From: Paractinoplanes ferrugineus
GTDB taxonomy: Bacteria > Actinomycetota > Actinomycetes > Mycobacteriales > Micromonosporaceae
NCBI RefSeq assembly: GCF_016862195.1
Contig: NZ_BOMM01000001.1
Coordinates: 310,001-374,000, forward strand
Direction: 5' to 3'
Length of the DNA stretch: 64,000 nt
Position 1 is the first letter of the stretch; each line of letters begins with the position of its first letter. A program made the position numbers and the translations under genes. Shown piece by piece: positions 17,436-26,641 of this stretch. The notes below the pieces were generated by a model. It was not told where the DNA came from, did not search any database, and worked only from the letters and a program-made list of their open reading frames with translations.

Positions 17436-18089
17436 TCAGTTCTGGTTGTCCACCGGTTCGCCGGTGACCAGGAAGACCAGCTGCCCGCCGATGTTCACGG
17501 CGTGGTCGGCGTACCGCTCGTAGAACCGGCCCAGCAGCGCACCGTCGATCGCGGTCTCGGCGCCGTAGGGCCAGTCGTCGTCGAGCATCACCTGGAAGAG
17601 GCGGCGCTCGAGGTCGTCCATCGCGTCGTCGGCACCCTCGAGCGCGGCCGCCTGCTCGGCGTCGGGCTTGGCGAGCAGCGTGGCGATCTTCTCCGCCATC
17701 TGGTCGGCGACCTCGGCCATATCCTTGAACACCGGCCGCAGCTCGGCCGGCACGGCCGGCGACGGGTGCCGCCGTCTGGCCGTCTTGGCCACGTGCTCGG
17801 CCAGGTCGCCCATCCGCTCGAGGTCGGCGGAGATGTGCAGGGCGGTGATCACCATGCGCAGGTCGCCGGCGACCGGTGCCTGTCGCGCGATGGTGTCGGC
17901 CACCTTGCTCTCGACCTGGCTGTAGATCTTGTCGATCTGGATGTCCTGCTCGATCACCGACTCGGCTGCCTTGAGATCGGCGGTCAGCAGGGCGGAGGTG
18001 GCCTTGCGCAGGGCAGCCCGCACGGCCTCCGCCATGGTCACCAGCAGGCGGCTGACCTCGTTGAGATCCGCCTGGAACTCCTCGCGCAT
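17436..18089 (-). CDS. phoU: Phosphate signalling protein PhoU
   Basis: PhoU is a cytoplasmic regulator linking the PstSCAB transporter to the phosphate-sensing kinase. This 217-residue protein has two tandem three-helix PhoU repeats with the acidic metal-binding motifs 'ALHISADLERMGDLAEHVAK' and 'GRFYERYADHAVNIGGQLVF'. The start at ATG 18089 gives the canonical 'MREEFQADLNEVSRLLVTM'. It diverges from senX3-regX3, the equivalent of the Streptomyces phoU/phoR-phoP arrangement. Candidate PHO boxes lie between. Confidence 0.95.
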   Translation of the reverse strand: MREEFQADLNEVSRLLVTMAEAVRAALRKATSALLTADLKAAESVIEQDIQIDKIYSQVESKVADTIARQAPVAGDLRMVITALHISADLERMGDLAEHVAKTARRRHPSPAVPAELRPVFKDMAEVADQMAEKIATLLAKPDAEQAAALEGADDAMDDLERRLFQVMLDDDWPYGAETAIDGALLGRFYERYADHAVNIGGQLVFLVTGEPVDNQN

Positions 18090-18171
18090 GTTGTCGTCCC
18101 GGGGGTCGGGGTCATGCCGTTTGGGCAGGGCATGACCTTGGTTGGTGCCTACGCTAGGTCGGTCCGACTGC

Positions 18172-18215
18172 TTGAACGTGAACACCGGTGAACGACGCCG
18201 GGCGCAGTGGTGAAC
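18172..18215. promoter_or_regulatory. Candidate PHO box (repeated GTGAAC units)
   Basis: Copies of GTGAAC lie at 18178-18183, 18188-18193 and 18210-18215, plus TTGAAC at 18172-18177. Read on the minus strand these are GTTCAC repeats, the core of actinobacterial PhoP/RegX3 direct-repeat boxes. They lie in the divergent phoU/senX3 promoter region. Autoregulation by RegX3 is inferred. Confidence 0.6.
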
Positions 18216-18287
18216 ATTATTCGACGCGCGTCCGATATGTCCGATAAGGCGTAGGGCCCAGGTAAACAATGACCCTACGATCGCTGC

Positions 18288-19586
18288 GTGGACTTGGCAT
18301 ACAGCATCCTCCTGGCTCTCGTCGCGCTCGGCGCCGGCGCGGCCGCCGGTGTGCTGTACGCCCGTGCCCGCAAAACGCCGGACCAGGCCGTTTCCACCGG
18401 TTCCCGGTCGGACGAGAAAGGACCCGCCATCGACATCGAGGAAGAGGCCGCCGCCGTCAAGCACGGCATGAAGGGGCTCGGCCGCAAGAGCCTCGACTCG
18501 CTGCGTGTCGGAGTGGTCGTGCTCGACGCCGAAGACCACCCGGTGCTGGTCAACCCGGCCGCCCGGGCGATGGGTCTGCTCCGCTCCGGCGGCGCGCCCG
18601 GCACGATCGCGGCGCACCCCATTCTGCGTACCCTCGCCGGTCAGGTCCGCCGCACCGGCGTGCGTCGGGAAGTGGAGCTCGACCTCCCGCGAGGCCGCGC
18701 CGGCGGGGCCTCCGCCCCGCTCGGCCTGCACCTGCGCGCCGTGGCCCTCAACTCGACACATGTGGCGATCGAGGCCGCCGACGTCACCGAGGCGCACCGG
18801 CTCGCCCGGGTCCGCCGGGACTTCGTCGCCAACGTCAGTCACGAGCTGAAGACCCCGATCGGCGCGCTGCAGCTGCTCGCCGAGGCCCTGCTCGACGCGA
18901 CCGACCTGTCGGCCAGCGAGGCCAAGTCGACCGACGAGCAGTCCGAGGACCTGGCCGCGGCCCGCCGGTTCGCCGAGCGCATCCACCACGAGTCGGCCCG
19001 GATGGGTCGCCTCGTCAACGAACTCCTCGAACTCACCCGGCTCCAGGGCGCCGAGCCGCTGCCCACGCCCGAGCCCGTCTCGATCGACTGGGTGATCGCC
19101 GAGGTGATCGACCGCACGCGCACCACCGCGTCGGCGAAGACCATCGAAGTGACGTACGCCGGTCCCAAGGGCGCGATGGTCTACGGCAGTGACAGCCAGG
19201 TGGCCACCGCGGTGACCAACCTCGTCGAGAACGCGATCGCCTACTCGGGCGAGGACACCAAGGTGTCGATCACCCTGCGTCAGGACGACGACTGGGTCGA
19301 GATCGACGTGGCCGACCAGGGCATCGGTATCGCCGCGCACGACGTCGACCGCATCTTCGAACGGTTCTACCGGGCCGACCAGGCCAGGTCACGGGCCACC
19401 GGCGGCACCGGACTCGGCCTGGCCATCGTCAAGCACATCGCGACCAACCACGGCGGCCGCGTCGACGTGACGAGCGCGCTCGGCGACGGCTCGACGTTCA
19501 CCCTGCGCCTGCCGGCGCAACCCCCCGAAGCCCCTTTGCCGTTACCAGCGGCAATTGAGATCGAGTCCGGTGCGGCCGGGCGCTAG
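18288..19586 (+). CDS. senX3: Phosphate-responsive sensor histidine kinase SenX3/PhoR
   Basis: This membrane kinase is expected to activate RegX3 when phosphate is scarce. The 432 residues comprise one N-terminal TM helix (about 4-24), a PAS-like domain ('LRVGVVVLDAEDHPVLVNPAA', about 75-170), HisKA with 'DFVANVSHELKTPIGALQLL' and HATPase with 'NLVENAIAYSGEDTKVS', 'DQGIGIAAHDVDRIFERFYR' and 'TGGTGLGLAIVKHIA'. It starts with GTG at 18288 and lies 31 bases upstream of regX3. It lacks a large sensor domain, which fits signalling through PhoU and Pst. In Streptomyces the equivalent gene is called phoR. Confidence 0.93.
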   Translation: MDLAYSILLALVALGAGAAAGVLYARARKTPDQAVSTGSRSDEKGPAIDIEEEAAAVKHGMKGLGRKSLDSLRVGVVVLDAEDHPVLVNPAARAMGLLRSGGAPGTIAAHPILRTLAGQVRRTGVRREVELDLPRGRAGGASAPLGLHLRAVALNSTHVAIEAADVTEAHRLARVRRDFVANVSHELKTPIGALQLLAEALLDATDLSASEAKSTDEQSEDLAAARRFAERIHHESARMGRLVNELLELTRLQGAEPLPTPEPVSIDWVIAEVIDRTRTTASAKTIEVTYAGPKGAMVYGSDSQVATAVTNLVENAIAYSGEDTKVSITLRQDDDWVEIDVADQGIGIAAHDVDRIFERFYRADQARSRATGGTGLGLAIVKHIATNHGGRVDVTSALGDGSTFTLRLPAQPPEAPLPLPAAIEIESGAAGR

Positions 19587-19617
19587 TCCCGGAGTCCGGA
19601 AGATGGAAGGAACCACA

Positions 19618-20301
19618 TTGGCCCGCGTGCTCGTGGTCGAAGATGAGGAGTCGTTCTCCGACGCCCTGTCGTACATGCTGCGTAAGGAGGGCTTCGAGGT
19701 GTCGGTCGCCCCGACCGGAACCTCGGCACTCACCCAGTTCGACCGGACCGGTGCCGACATCGTGCTGCTCGACCTGATGCTTCCGGAAATGTCCGGCACC
19801 GAGGTCTGCCGCCAGCTGCGGCAGCGCTCCGCCGTACCGATCATCATGGTCACCGCCCGGGACAGCGAGATCGACAAGGTGGTCGGCCTGGAGATCGGTG
19901 CCGACGACTACGTCACCAAGCCGTACTCCCCGCGCGAGTTGGTCGCCCGCATCCGCGCCGTCCTGCGCCGCCAGGGCACCGAGGCCGCCGAGGTGTCCAC
20001 CCCGACCTTGGCCGCCGGCCCGGTCCGGATGGACGTGGAACGCCACGTCGTCACCGTCGACGGCGCCGGCGTGCAGCTCCCCCTGAAGGAGTTCGAACTC
20101 CTCGAGCTGCTGCTCCGCAACGCCGGCCGGGTGCTCACCCGCGGCCAGCTGATCGACCGCGTCTGGGGTGCCGACTACGTAGGCGACACCAAGACCCTCG
20201 ACGTCCACGTGAAGCGGCTGCGCTCGAAGGTCGAACCCGAGCCCTCCGCGCCCCGCTACATCGTCACCGTCCGCGGCCTGGGCTACAAATTCGAGCCCTA
20301 G
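19618..20301 (+). CDS. regX3: OmpR-family response regulator RegX3/PhoP
   Basis: This is a DNA-binding activator of phosphate-starvation genes, 227 residues long. The receiver has an acidic pocket '[14 protein letters not shown]', phosphoacceptor Asp in '[15 protein letters not shown]' and Lys in '[12 protein letters not shown]'. A winged-helix domain follows with '[20 protein letters not shown]' and '[19 protein letters not shown]'. The TTG start at 19618 gives '[12 protein letters not shown]', which matches the family N-terminus and has GGAAGGA upstream. ATG 19603 would add five residues. Confidence 0.94.
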   Translation: MARVLVVEDEESFSDALSYMLRKEGFEVSVAPTGTSALTQFDRTGADIVLLDLMLPEMSGTEVCRQLRQRSAVPIIMVTARDSEIDKVVGLEIGADDYVTKPYSPRELVARIRAVLRRQGTEAAEVSTPTLAAGPVRMDVERHVVTVDGAGVQLPLKEFELLELLLRNAGRVLTRGQLIDRVWGADYVGDTKTLDVHVKRLRSKVEPEPSAPRYIVTVRGLGYKFEP

Positions 20302-21161
20302 GCCGGCGGGCCCGGAGCCGTCGGGGTAGCCGGAGCCGTCGGGGTAGCCGGCTCCCGGCCGCCCCGCTCGCGCGGCCTTTCGGCCGCCGCCGCGGTAGCC
20401 GGATGGATAGCGATCAGACCGGTTTTAAGCCGCGCTGTGCACAATTCAGCAAGCTTGTCGTACGCGGCCTTGCCGATCAGGGCGTTCAGCTCGGGGCCGT
20501 AGGTGATGAACATCGGGTCGGAGCCGACGTGGGCCTCCGGCGAGGAGGTGCACCACCAGTCGAGGTCGGCACCGCCGGGGCCCCAGCCGCGGCGGTCGAA
20601 CTCGGTAAGGGTGGATTGCAGGATCTTGGTGCCGTCCGGGCGCTTGATCCAGTCCTGGGCCCGGCGGACCGGCAGCTGCCAGCAGACGTCCGGCTTGTAG
20701 GTCAGCGGGTGGACGCCGTCGCGCAGGGCTTGGGCGTGCAGTGCGCAGCCGGCGCCGGCCGGGAAGTCGGCGTCGTTGAGGAAGACGCAGGGGCCGTCCT
20801 GGGTCTGGATGGCGGTGCGGCGGGCGGGCTTGGCCCCGTCGATGCTGTCGATCTCGGTGTAGTTCTTGAAACCGCGCCGGTAGTGCTGCCACGTTTCCGG
20901 GGTCAGCTTCTGCGCCGCCGCCTTGACCCGGTTCTCGTCGTCGGCGTCGGTGAAGAACGCGCCGTGTGTGCAGCAGCCCTCGTGTGCGCGACCGGCCACG
21001 ATGCCGTGGCAGGCTGACCCGAACACGCACGTCCAGCGGGAGAGAAGCCAGGTCAGGTCGGCTCGAACGAGATGTTGATCGTCGGCCGGGTCTTGGAACT
21101 CGATCCACTCACGAGGGAAATCAAGGCCGACCTCGGGGCGGATCTGGTCACGGCGGGTCAC
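20298..21161 (-). CDS. Conserved actinobacterial protein, Rv0495c-like
   Basis: This is a 287-residue protein with no function I can name. It is cysteine-rich near the start ('CVFGSACHG', '[17 protein letters not shown]') and again in 'GPCVFLND' and '[11 protein letters not shown]', a spacing that could bind a metal or Fe-S cluster. The middle '[21 protein letters not shown]' and '[12 protein letters not shown]' are also distinctive. From memory it matches the position and character of M. tuberculosis Rv0495c downstream of senX3-regX3. The C-terminus ends in a short Ala-Thr-Pro repeat encoded by two 18-bp direct repeats. It is convergent with regX3. Confidence 0.72.
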   Translation of the reverse strand: MTRRDQIRPEVGLDFPREWIEFQDPADDQHLVRADLTWLLSRWTCVFGSACHGIVAGRAHEGCCTHGAFFTDADDENRVKAAAQKLTPETWQHYRRGFKNYTEIDSIDGAKPARRTAIQTQDGPCVFLNDADFPAGAGCALHAQALRDGVHPLTYKPDVCWQLPVRRAQDWIKRPDGTKILQSTLTEFDRRGWGPGGADLDWWCTSSPEAHVGSDPMFITYGPELNALIGKAAYDKLAELCTARLKTGLIAIHPATAAAAERPRERGGREPATPTAPATPTAPGPPA

Positions 21162-21271
21162 TTGCGACAGCGTACGCGCGCAGGTGCCTAATGCCGCGCT
21201 GCCGCCCGGTATGACCGGTTACTCCCTACGTGTGGCGTGCCCGCGCGACAAACGGGTCTACCCTTCAAAGG

Positions 21272-22093
21272 GTGAGTTCCCGCGTTCCTGTGCTTCTGTC
21301 CAGCTCCTCGGTTTTCCCCGAGCCGACCGCTGCCGCGTTCGAGATGGCCGCCACCGTGGGTTACGACGGCGTCGAGGTAATGGTGTGGACCGACGCCGTC
21401 AGTCAGGACGCCGGCGCCTTGCAGGGTCTGTCCGACCACTACGGCGTGCCGGTCCTGTCGGTGCACGCGCCCTGCCTGCTGGTGACCCAGCGGGTGTGGA
21501 GTCCTGATCCGTGGGAGCGACTCAACCGGGCCGCCCAGCTTGCCGAGACCCTCGGTGCCCCGACCGTGGTGGTGCATCCACCGTTCACCTGGCAGCGCGA
21601 CTACGCCAAGAATTTCGCCGCCGGCCTGGCCGAGGTCCAGCAGCGCCATCCCGACCTGTCGTTCGCGATCGAGAACATGTTCCCGGTGAAGATGGCCGGC
21701 CGCTGGTTCGTGCCCTACACGCCGGGCTGGGATCCGACCGAGACCGGCTTCGACGCGTACACGCTGGACATCTCGCACTGTTCCGCGTCCCGCATCGACG
21801 CGCTCGACATGATGCGGAAGATGGGTTCCGGCCTCAAGCACGTCCACCTCGGTGACGGTTCCGGGGCCGGCCGGGACGAACATCTCGTGCCCGGGCGCGG
21901 CAATCAGCCGTGCGCCGAGGTGCTGCGTTCGTTGGTGGCGCGCGGGTTCACCGGTTCGGTGGCGCTGGAGGTCTCCACCCGCAAGGCGACGAGCCGCCCG
22001 GCCCGGGAGAAGGACCTGCGCGAATCGCTGGAGTTCGCCCGGCGCCACCTGGCCCCGGCGACCAGCGCCGCGCCGGCGATCACCCGCGCCTGA
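21272..22093 (+). CDS. Sugar phosphate isomerase/epimerase (xylose-isomerase-like TIM barrel)
   Basis: The 273-residue protein belongs to the AP_endonuc_2/xylose isomerase-like superfamily. The motifs 'GYDGVEVMVW', 'VLSVHAPCLL' and 'TVVVHPPFTW', the metal-ligand Glu in 'FAIENMFPV', 'YTLDISHCSAS' and 'LKHVHLGDGSG' follow the barrel strands and supply the usual His/Glu/Asp ligands. GTG 21272 after AAAGG is preferred. The substrate is unknown. It matches the position I recall for Rv0498; the ppx/gppA-type gene often found between this and the preceding gene is absent here. Confidence 0.78.
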   Translation: MSSRVPVLLSSSSVFPEPTAAAFEMAATVGYDGVEVMVWTDAVSQDAGALQGLSDHYGVPVLSVHAPCLLVTQRVWSPDPWERLNRAAQLAETLGAPTVVVHPPFTWQRDYAKNFAAGLAEVQQRHPDLSFAIENMFPVKMAGRWFVPYTPGWDPTETGFDAYTLDISHCSASRIDALDMMRKMGSGLKHVHLGDGSGAGRDEHLVPGRGNQPCAEVLRSLVARGFTGSVALEVSTRKATSRPAREKDLRESLEFARRHLAPATSAAPAITRA

Positions 22094-22106
22094 GGCGAGC
22101 TCAGGC
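22088..22106. terminator. Short hairpin at convergent gene ends
   Basis: GCCTGAG (22088-22094) and CTCAGGC (22100-22106) form a 7-bp stem with a 5-nt loop across both stop codons. Confidence 0.45.
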
Positions 22107-22637
22107 GAGCGTGAGGTTGGCGGCCCGCTTGCGGGCCCGGTGCGCGGCCACGTGCGAACGGGTGGCGCACCGCTCCGAGCAGAATCGCCGGCAGTTGTTG
22201 GAGGACGTGTCGAGGTAGACGTTGCCGCAGCGCTCGTCGGCGCAGATGCCGAACCGGGCGCTGCCGTACTCGCACAGCCAGACGGCCAGGCCCCAGGCGG
22301 CGCCGGCCAGATATTCCGCGCTTACCGAGGCACCGCGGCTGGTCACGTGCATGTGCCAGTCGCTGGCGTCGTGGCCGGAGATGCGCGGTTGCACCGGGAA
22401 AGTCTCGAGCAGCACGTTGATTTCGTTCACCGCTTCGGCGTCCCGGCCGGCGGTGCCCAGTTGGAAGACGTCGCGCAGGCGCCGCTGGGCGCGCCGGAAG
22501 ACGCCGAGGTCCTTCTCCGTGATGTGTTCCCGCATCCAGCCCTGTTCGTCGGCGAACAGAGCACGCAGCCCGGTGATGTCGCTGAGCTCCGCGTTGACGA
22601 GATCGACCGCCGTGCGGGCGTACGCATCGAAGTTCAC
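22101..22637 (-). CDS. CGNR zinc-finger protein
   Basis: This 178-residue protein has an all-alpha N-terminal ABATE-type domain ('YARTAVDLVNAEL', 'LRALFADEQGWM') and a C-terminal CGNR zinc finger ('CADERCGNVYLDTSSNNCRR' followed by 'FCSERCATR'). Proteins of this type are thought to be stress-linked transcription regulators in Actinobacteria. The GTG at 22637 gives 'NFDAYARTAVDLVN', the common start. It diverges from proline dehydrogenase with 78 bp between them. Confidence 0.88.
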   Translation of the reverse strand: MNFDAYARTAVDLVNAELSDITGLRALFADEQGWMREHITEKDLGVFRRAQRRLRDVFQLGTAGRDAEAVNEINVLLETFPVQPRISGHDASDWHMHVTSRGASVSAEYLAGAAWGLAVWLCEYGSARFGICADERCGNVYLDTSSNNCRRFCSERCATRSHVAAHRARKRAANLTLA

Positions 22638-22715
22638 CCGACAACGGTAGCCGCACCACGCTCGGACGGACATGGTTGCCGCGACCGGCGCGGTTTCGGG
22701 CGATACCCTCGGCCC

Positions 22716-23648
22716 ATGCTCCGTTCCGTCTTCCTGGCCGCCGCGGATTCGTCGCGTCTCGGCCGGCTGGTCTCCTCGGCGTCCGTCAGCAAGAAGGCGG
22801 CCCGCCGCTTCGTGGCCGGGGCCGACGTGGCCGACGCCCTGCGCGCGGCCCGTGAGCTGGCCGACGACGGTCTCGGGATCACCGTGGACCGGCTCGGGGC
22901 CGAGACCGTGACGGCGGAACAGGCGCGCGTGGTCCGCGACGAATATGTCGCCCTGCTCGGCCGGTTGAAGACGGCCGGCTTGACGCCGGCGGCCGAGGTG
23001 AGCGTCAAGCTTTCCGCGTTGGGCCAGCGCATCGACGACCGGATGGCGTACGAGTACGCCGAGGCCGTGTGCGCGACGGCGGCCGAGGCGGGCACCTCGG
23101 TGACGCTCGACGCCGAGGATCACACCACCACCGACTCGACTCTGGAGATCCTCGCCGAGCTGCGTAAGGACTATCCGTCGACGGGCGCGGTGCTTCAGGC
23201 CCACCTTCGTCGCACCGAGGGCGACTGCCGGGAGCTGGCCACGGCGGGTTCGCGGGTGCGGCTGTGCAAGGGCGCCTATGCCGAGCCCGAGTCGGTGGCG
23301 TTCCAGGACGCGCTGGACATCGACAAGTCGTTCGTCCGCTGCCTGAACATTCTGATGTCGGGCGAGGGCTATCCGATGGTGGCGACCCACGACCCCCGGC
23401 TGATCGCGATCGCCGAGGACCGGGCCCGCTGGTTCGACCGCTCCGCCGACGAGTACGAGTTCCAGATGCTGCACGGCATGCGCCCGGAGGAGCAGGCGCG
23501 GCTGGCGGCGGGCGGCAACATCGTCCGGGTCTACCTGCCGTACGGCGAGCAGTGGTACGCGTACCTCATGCGTCGCCTGGCCGAACGTCCCTCGACCATC
23601 TCCGTGCTCGGGCGCGCTCTCGTGCCGCGCCGCGAAGCGGGAAAGTAG
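22716..23648 (+). CDS. putB: Proline dehydrogenase (FAD)
   Basis: This enzyme oxidises proline to pyrroline-5-carboxylate with FAD, feeding electrons to the respiratory chain. The 310 residues are the monofunctional size. They include 'EVSVKLSALGQRID', 'VTLDAEDHTTTDSTLEI', 'VRLCKGAYAEPESVAF', 'YPMVATHDPRLI' and 'FQMLHGMRPEEQ', and the C-terminal 'VRVYLPYGEQWYAYLMRRLAER' with its paired arginines for substrate carboxylate. No P5C dehydrogenase gene is adjacent. It starts at ATG 22716. Confidence 0.95.
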   Translation: MLRSVFLAAADSSRLGRLVSSASVSKKAARRFVAGADVADALRAARELADDGLGITVDRLGAETVTAEQARVVRDEYVALLGRLKTAGLTPAAEVSVKLSALGQRIDDRMAYEYAEAVCATAAEAGTSVTLDAEDHTTTDSTLEILAELRKDYPSTGAVLQAHLRRTEGDCRELATAGSRVRLCKGAYAEPESVAFQDALDIDKSFVRCLNILMSGEGYPMVATHDPRLIAIAEDRARWFDRSADEYEFQMLHGMRPEEQARLAAGGNIVRVYLPYGEQWYAYLMRRLAERPSTISVLGRALVPRREAGK

Positions 23649-23833
23649 CTCTTTAGGGCTAAATCGTGCCATAACTGGCGTGTCGGCCTTGACTTTTTCT
23701 GGCGCATTTCACGGAACGCATCGCGTTGGTCACAGAGGTATCGATACCGTTCTGATGAAACGCACGTCAGCCGCCGCGTCGCGAAGCCGAGAGTCGCCGG
23801 TGGCCGTGCCCGGGAAAGGATCGGTGCGACGAG

Positions 23834-24046
23834 ATGACGGGTCCAGCCCAGACCGAGGAACGCCTATCCGAGGTGCGGTTTTTGACCGTTGCCGAGGTGG
23901 CCGCCCTCATGCGGGTCTCGAAGATGACCGTCTACCGCCTGGTGCACGGCGGTGACCTGACCGCCGTCCGGGTGGGCCGGTCGTTCCGGGTGCCGGAGCA
24001 CGCGGTGCACGACTACCTGCGGGGTGCGTTCTCTCAGACCGCCTAG
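23834..24046 (+). CDS. Excisionase-family helix-turn-helix protein (BdtA-like)
   Basis: This 70-residue protein is a MerR/excisionase-type winged HTH: '[20 protein letters not shown]' is the helix-turn-helix and '[19 protein letters not shown]' is the wing. There are no integrase or attachment-site features nearby, so a phage role is unlikely. In other Actinobacteria an equivalent gene precedes the bS22 gene (Rv0500A; S. coelicolor bdtA, a BldD target, from memory). It is probably a chromosomal regulator. Confidence 0.88.
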   Translation: MTGPAQTEERLSEVRFLTVAEVAALMRVSKMTVYRLVHGGDLTAVRVGRSFRVPEHAVHDYLRGAFSQTA

Positions 24047-24219
24047 GGGCCCTTTTGGCTCTGCCCCGACCGGGCCGGTACGCTGGTGCGGTTGGTTCCC
24101 GGTCCAGCCCCCGCCGCTGCTTCGCGCGGCGAGGAGATCGGGACGCCGTCCAGATCGGATGCGGCCGTGCCCGGTGGGCACCCGGGTCCGAGCCACATGG
24201 TTTCGAGAGGCAAATTCGT

Positions 24220-24321
24220 ATGGGCTCCGTGGTCAAGAAGCGCCGCAAGCGTATGGCGAAGAAGAAGCACCGCAAGCTGCTGCGCAAGACCCGCGTCCAG
24301 CGTCGCCGTCTGGGCAAGTGA
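24220..24321 (+). CDS. Small ribosomal protein bS22 (AURKAIP1/COX24 domain)
   Basis: This 33-residue very basic protein, '[19 protein letters not shown]' followed by '[14 protein letters not shown]', is the actinobacterial extra small-subunit ribosomal protein found near the decoding centre in mycobacterial ribosome structures. It starts at ATG 24220 with a GAGAGG site. It lies between the HTH gene and the epimerase gene, as in other Actinobacteria. Confidence 0.93.
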   Translation: MGSVVKKRRKRMAKKKHRKLLRKTRVQRRRLGK

Positions 24322-24441
24322 CGGGCGGTCGGGTGTCCTCGGGTTCACCTTCGGCGTTTTCCGCCGCGGGTTGACCCAAGCACCTGACCGGGCCCGACTT
24401 GCCTTTCGCCGCTTCGAAAGTCGCATCGGAAGGTCCTCCCC

Positions 24442-25509
24442 GTGGTGACCTCACCGCCCCGCGTCGTCGTGGTGACCGGCGTCAGCCGTTTTCTCGGCGC
24501 CCGGGTGGCTGCCCGCTTGGCGGCCGATCCGCGTATCGAGCGCGTCGTCGGCCTGGACCCGCAAGATCCTCCACCGGCCCTCCGGGCTGTCCTGGAGGAC
24601 GTCGAGCTGGTCCGGGCCGATGCTCGCGTGGCTGCCGGTGCCATGGCCGACCTCGGTGCCGAGGCGGTCGTGCACATGGCGGTGACCAGTGCTCCGGATT
24701 CGCAGCATGGCGGACGCCAGGCGATGAAGGAGCAGAACGTCATCGGCACGATGCAGCTGCTCGCGGCAGCTCAGGGTGCCCCCGGCCTGCGTAAGATCAT
24801 CGTGCGCTCGTCGACGGCTGCCTACGGCGCTTCGTTTCGTGACCCGGCGGTCTTCACCGAGGACACCGAACCGCGGGCGGTGCCACGCGGCTCGTACGCC
24901 CGGGACATCCTCGACATCGAGGGTTACGTCCGGGGGTTCCGCCGTCGCCGGCCCGACGTGACCGCGACGGTGCTGCGGTTCGCGCCGTTCATCGGCTCCA
25001 CCGCCGACACCACGCTCACCCGCCTGTTCGCCCAGCCGTTGGTGCCGACCGTCCTGGGTCGGGACGCCCGGCTCCAGTTCGTGCACGTCGACGACGCACT
25101 CGAGGTGGCGAACCGGGCGGTGGTCGAAGACCACCCGGGCACCTTCAACGTGGCCGGCGCCGGTGTCCTGACGCTGTCCCAGGCTGTCCGGCGGGCCGGG
25201 CGAGTGTCCGTGCCGTTGCCCGAGGGCACCTTTTCCGCGGTGCTCGGGCTGGCTCGCAACCTCGGCATCGGCAAGATCGGCCTCGACCAGGTCGACCTCT
25301 TCGTGCACGGCCGGGTGGTCGACACCGCCCGGCTGGTCCGGGAGTTCGGCTTCACGCCGCGCACCACCGAGGCCGCCTTCAACGACTTCATCGCGGCGCA
25401 CGCCAACGGTTCGTCGCTGACCGCCGCCCGGCTGGAAGCGGCCGAGCGCGCGATCCTTGACGGGGTCCGCACGCTGCGGTCCACCGCCGGCGGGGGTGAC
25501 CGGGCTTGA
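24442..25509 (+). CDS. NAD-dependent epimerase/dehydratase (extended SDR)
   Basis: The 355-residue protein has an N-terminal Rossmann motif 'VVVVTGVSRFLGARVAARLA', 'AVVHMAVTS' after strand 4, 'IVRSSTAAYG', and a 'YARDILDIEGYVRGF' YxxxD where classical extended SDRs have YxxxK, so redox catalysis is doubtful. It matches the Rv0501 (galE2) position. It starts at GTG 24442 with GGAAGG upstream. It overlaps the next gene by four bases (TTGA), so it is coupled to the acyltransferase. The substrate is unknown. Confidence 0.85.
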   Translation: MVTSPPRVVVVTGVSRFLGARVAARLAADPRIERVVGLDPQDPPPALRAVLEDVELVRADARVAAGAMADLGAEAVVHMAVTSAPDSQHGGRQAMKEQNVIGTMQLLAAAQGAPGLRKIIVRSSTAAYGASFRDPAVFTEDTEPRAVPRGSYARDILDIEGYVRGFRRRRPDVTATVLRFAPFIGSTADTTLTRLFAQPLVPTVLGRDARLQFVHVDDALEVANRAVVEDHPGTFNVAGAGVLTLSQAVRRAGRVSVPLPEGTFSAVLGLARNLGIGKIGLDQVDLFVHGRVVDTARLVREFGFTPRTTEAAFNDFIAAHANGSSLTAARLEAAERAILDGVRTLRSTAGGGDRA

Positions 25510-26555
25510 GCCAGCCCGAGTACCGTGACATGTTGCCTGGCCATGCCGACTTCGCCCTGCCCGCGCCCGCGGCTCCGGTCCGGCTCAACGGCCGGCGGCC
25601 GATCCCGGAGGTGCCGCAGATGAACGGGCATTCCGAGGCGCCGTCCGCGAACGAAGTGCCGCCCGCGAACGAAGCGCCCCAGCCGACCCGGAGTGAAAAG
25701 CCGGCCGAGCCGATCGACGTCTGGGACCAGCGGGTCGCGGGGGCCCTCGCCTTCCTGCGCCGGCGGCTGGCCGGCAACTACGAGGTCGACGACTTCGGGT
25801 TCGACCCCGAGCTGACCGACGCGCTCTTCCACCCCATGCTGCGGGTGCTCTATCGAGACTGGTTCCGCACCGAGGTGTTCGGTGTCGAGCACGTACCGGT
25901 CGACGGCGGGGCGCTGATCGTCGGCAACCACTCCGGCACGCTCGCCCTCGACGCGCTGATGCTCTCGACCGCGATCCGCGACCAGACCAGGGCCGAGCGG
26001 CACCTTCGGCTGCTCGGCGCCGACCTGGTGTTCCGGATGCCGTTCGTCAGCGAGCTGGCCCGCAAGTCGGGCGCTACGGTGGCCTGCAACCCCGACGCCG
26101 AGCGGCTGATGAGCCAGGGCGAGCTGGTCGGCGTCTTCCCCGAGGGCTTCAAGGGCATCGGCAAGCCGTTCGCCGACCGTTACAAGCTTCAGCGGTTCGG
26201 CCGGGGCGGGTTCGTGTCGGCGGCCCTGCGCACCGGCACCCCGATCGTCCCGGTGGCGATCGTCGGCGCCGAGGAGATCTATCCGATCCTCGCCGACATC
26301 AAGCCGCTGGCCAGGCTGCTGGGGGTGCCCTATTTCCCGATCACGCCCACGTTCCCGTGGCTGGGCCCGCTGGGTCTGGTGCCGTTGCCGAGCAAGTGGC
26401 TCATGCGGTTCTGCCCGCCGATCCCCACCGCTCACCTGACCGAGCACGCGGACGACCCGATGGTCGTCTACAACCTCGCCGACCAGGTGCGTGAAACCAT
26501 TCAGGCCACCTTGCTGGAGCTTCTGGAGAAGCGACCGGACCCGTTCGGCCTGTGA
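25506..26555 (+). CDS. Lysophospholipid acyltransferase family protein (PlsC-like)
   Basis: This is a probable membrane-associated acyltransferase of phospholipid synthesis, 349 residues. After a roughly 75-residue low-complexity N-terminus it shows block I 'LIVGNHSGTLALDALM', block II around 'GATVACNPDAERLM', block III 'GVFPEGFKGIG' and block IV 'TPIVPVAIVGAEE'. The TTG at 25506 overlaps the epimerase stop and gives coupled translation; ATG 25530 is an alternative. It corresponds to Rv0502 in mycobacterial order. Confidence 0.87.
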   Translation: MSQPEYRDMLPGHADFALPAPAAPVRLNGRRPIPEVPQMNGHSEAPSANEVPPANEAPQPTRSEKPAEPIDVWDQRVAGALAFLRRRLAGNYEVDDFGFDPELTDALFHPMLRVLYRDWFRTEVFGVEHVPVDGGALIVGNHSGTLALDALMLSTAIRDQTRAERHLRLLGADLVFRMPFVSELARKSGATVACNPDAERLMSQGELVGVFPEGFKGIGKPFADRYKLQRFGRGGFVSAALRTGTPIVPVAIVGAEEIYPILADIKPLARLLGVPYFPITPTFPWLGPLGLVPLPSKWLMRFCPPIPTAHLTEHADDPMVVYNLADQVRETIQATLLELLEKRPDPFGL

Positions 26556-26588
26556 GATAACCGGCCGAAAGTGGCTATAGTGACAGAT

Positions 26589-26624
26589 GAGGGGCGGTCC
26601 GGTAACTCCCGGCAACCGCCCCTC
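26589..26624. terminator. Stem-loop between convergent genes
   Basis: GAGGGGCGGT (26589-26598) pairs with ACCGCCCCTC (26615-26624), and a nested CCGG/CCGG stem lies inside. It probably ends both the acyltransferase and the DUF5667 transcripts. Confidence 0.65.
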
Positions 26625-26641
26625 GCCATATCTAGTGCCGG

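Noticed and set aside
20298..20402. Tandem 18-bp repeats as a mobile or VNTR element
   Set aside because: Only two copies are present and they encode an Ala-Thr-Pro tail of the Rv0495c-like protein.
23834..24046. Prophage or integrative element signalled by an excisionase-type HTH
   Set aside because: No integrase, tRNA attachment site or direct repeats nearby, and the gene sits in a conserved chromosomal block with bS22 and an epimerase gene.
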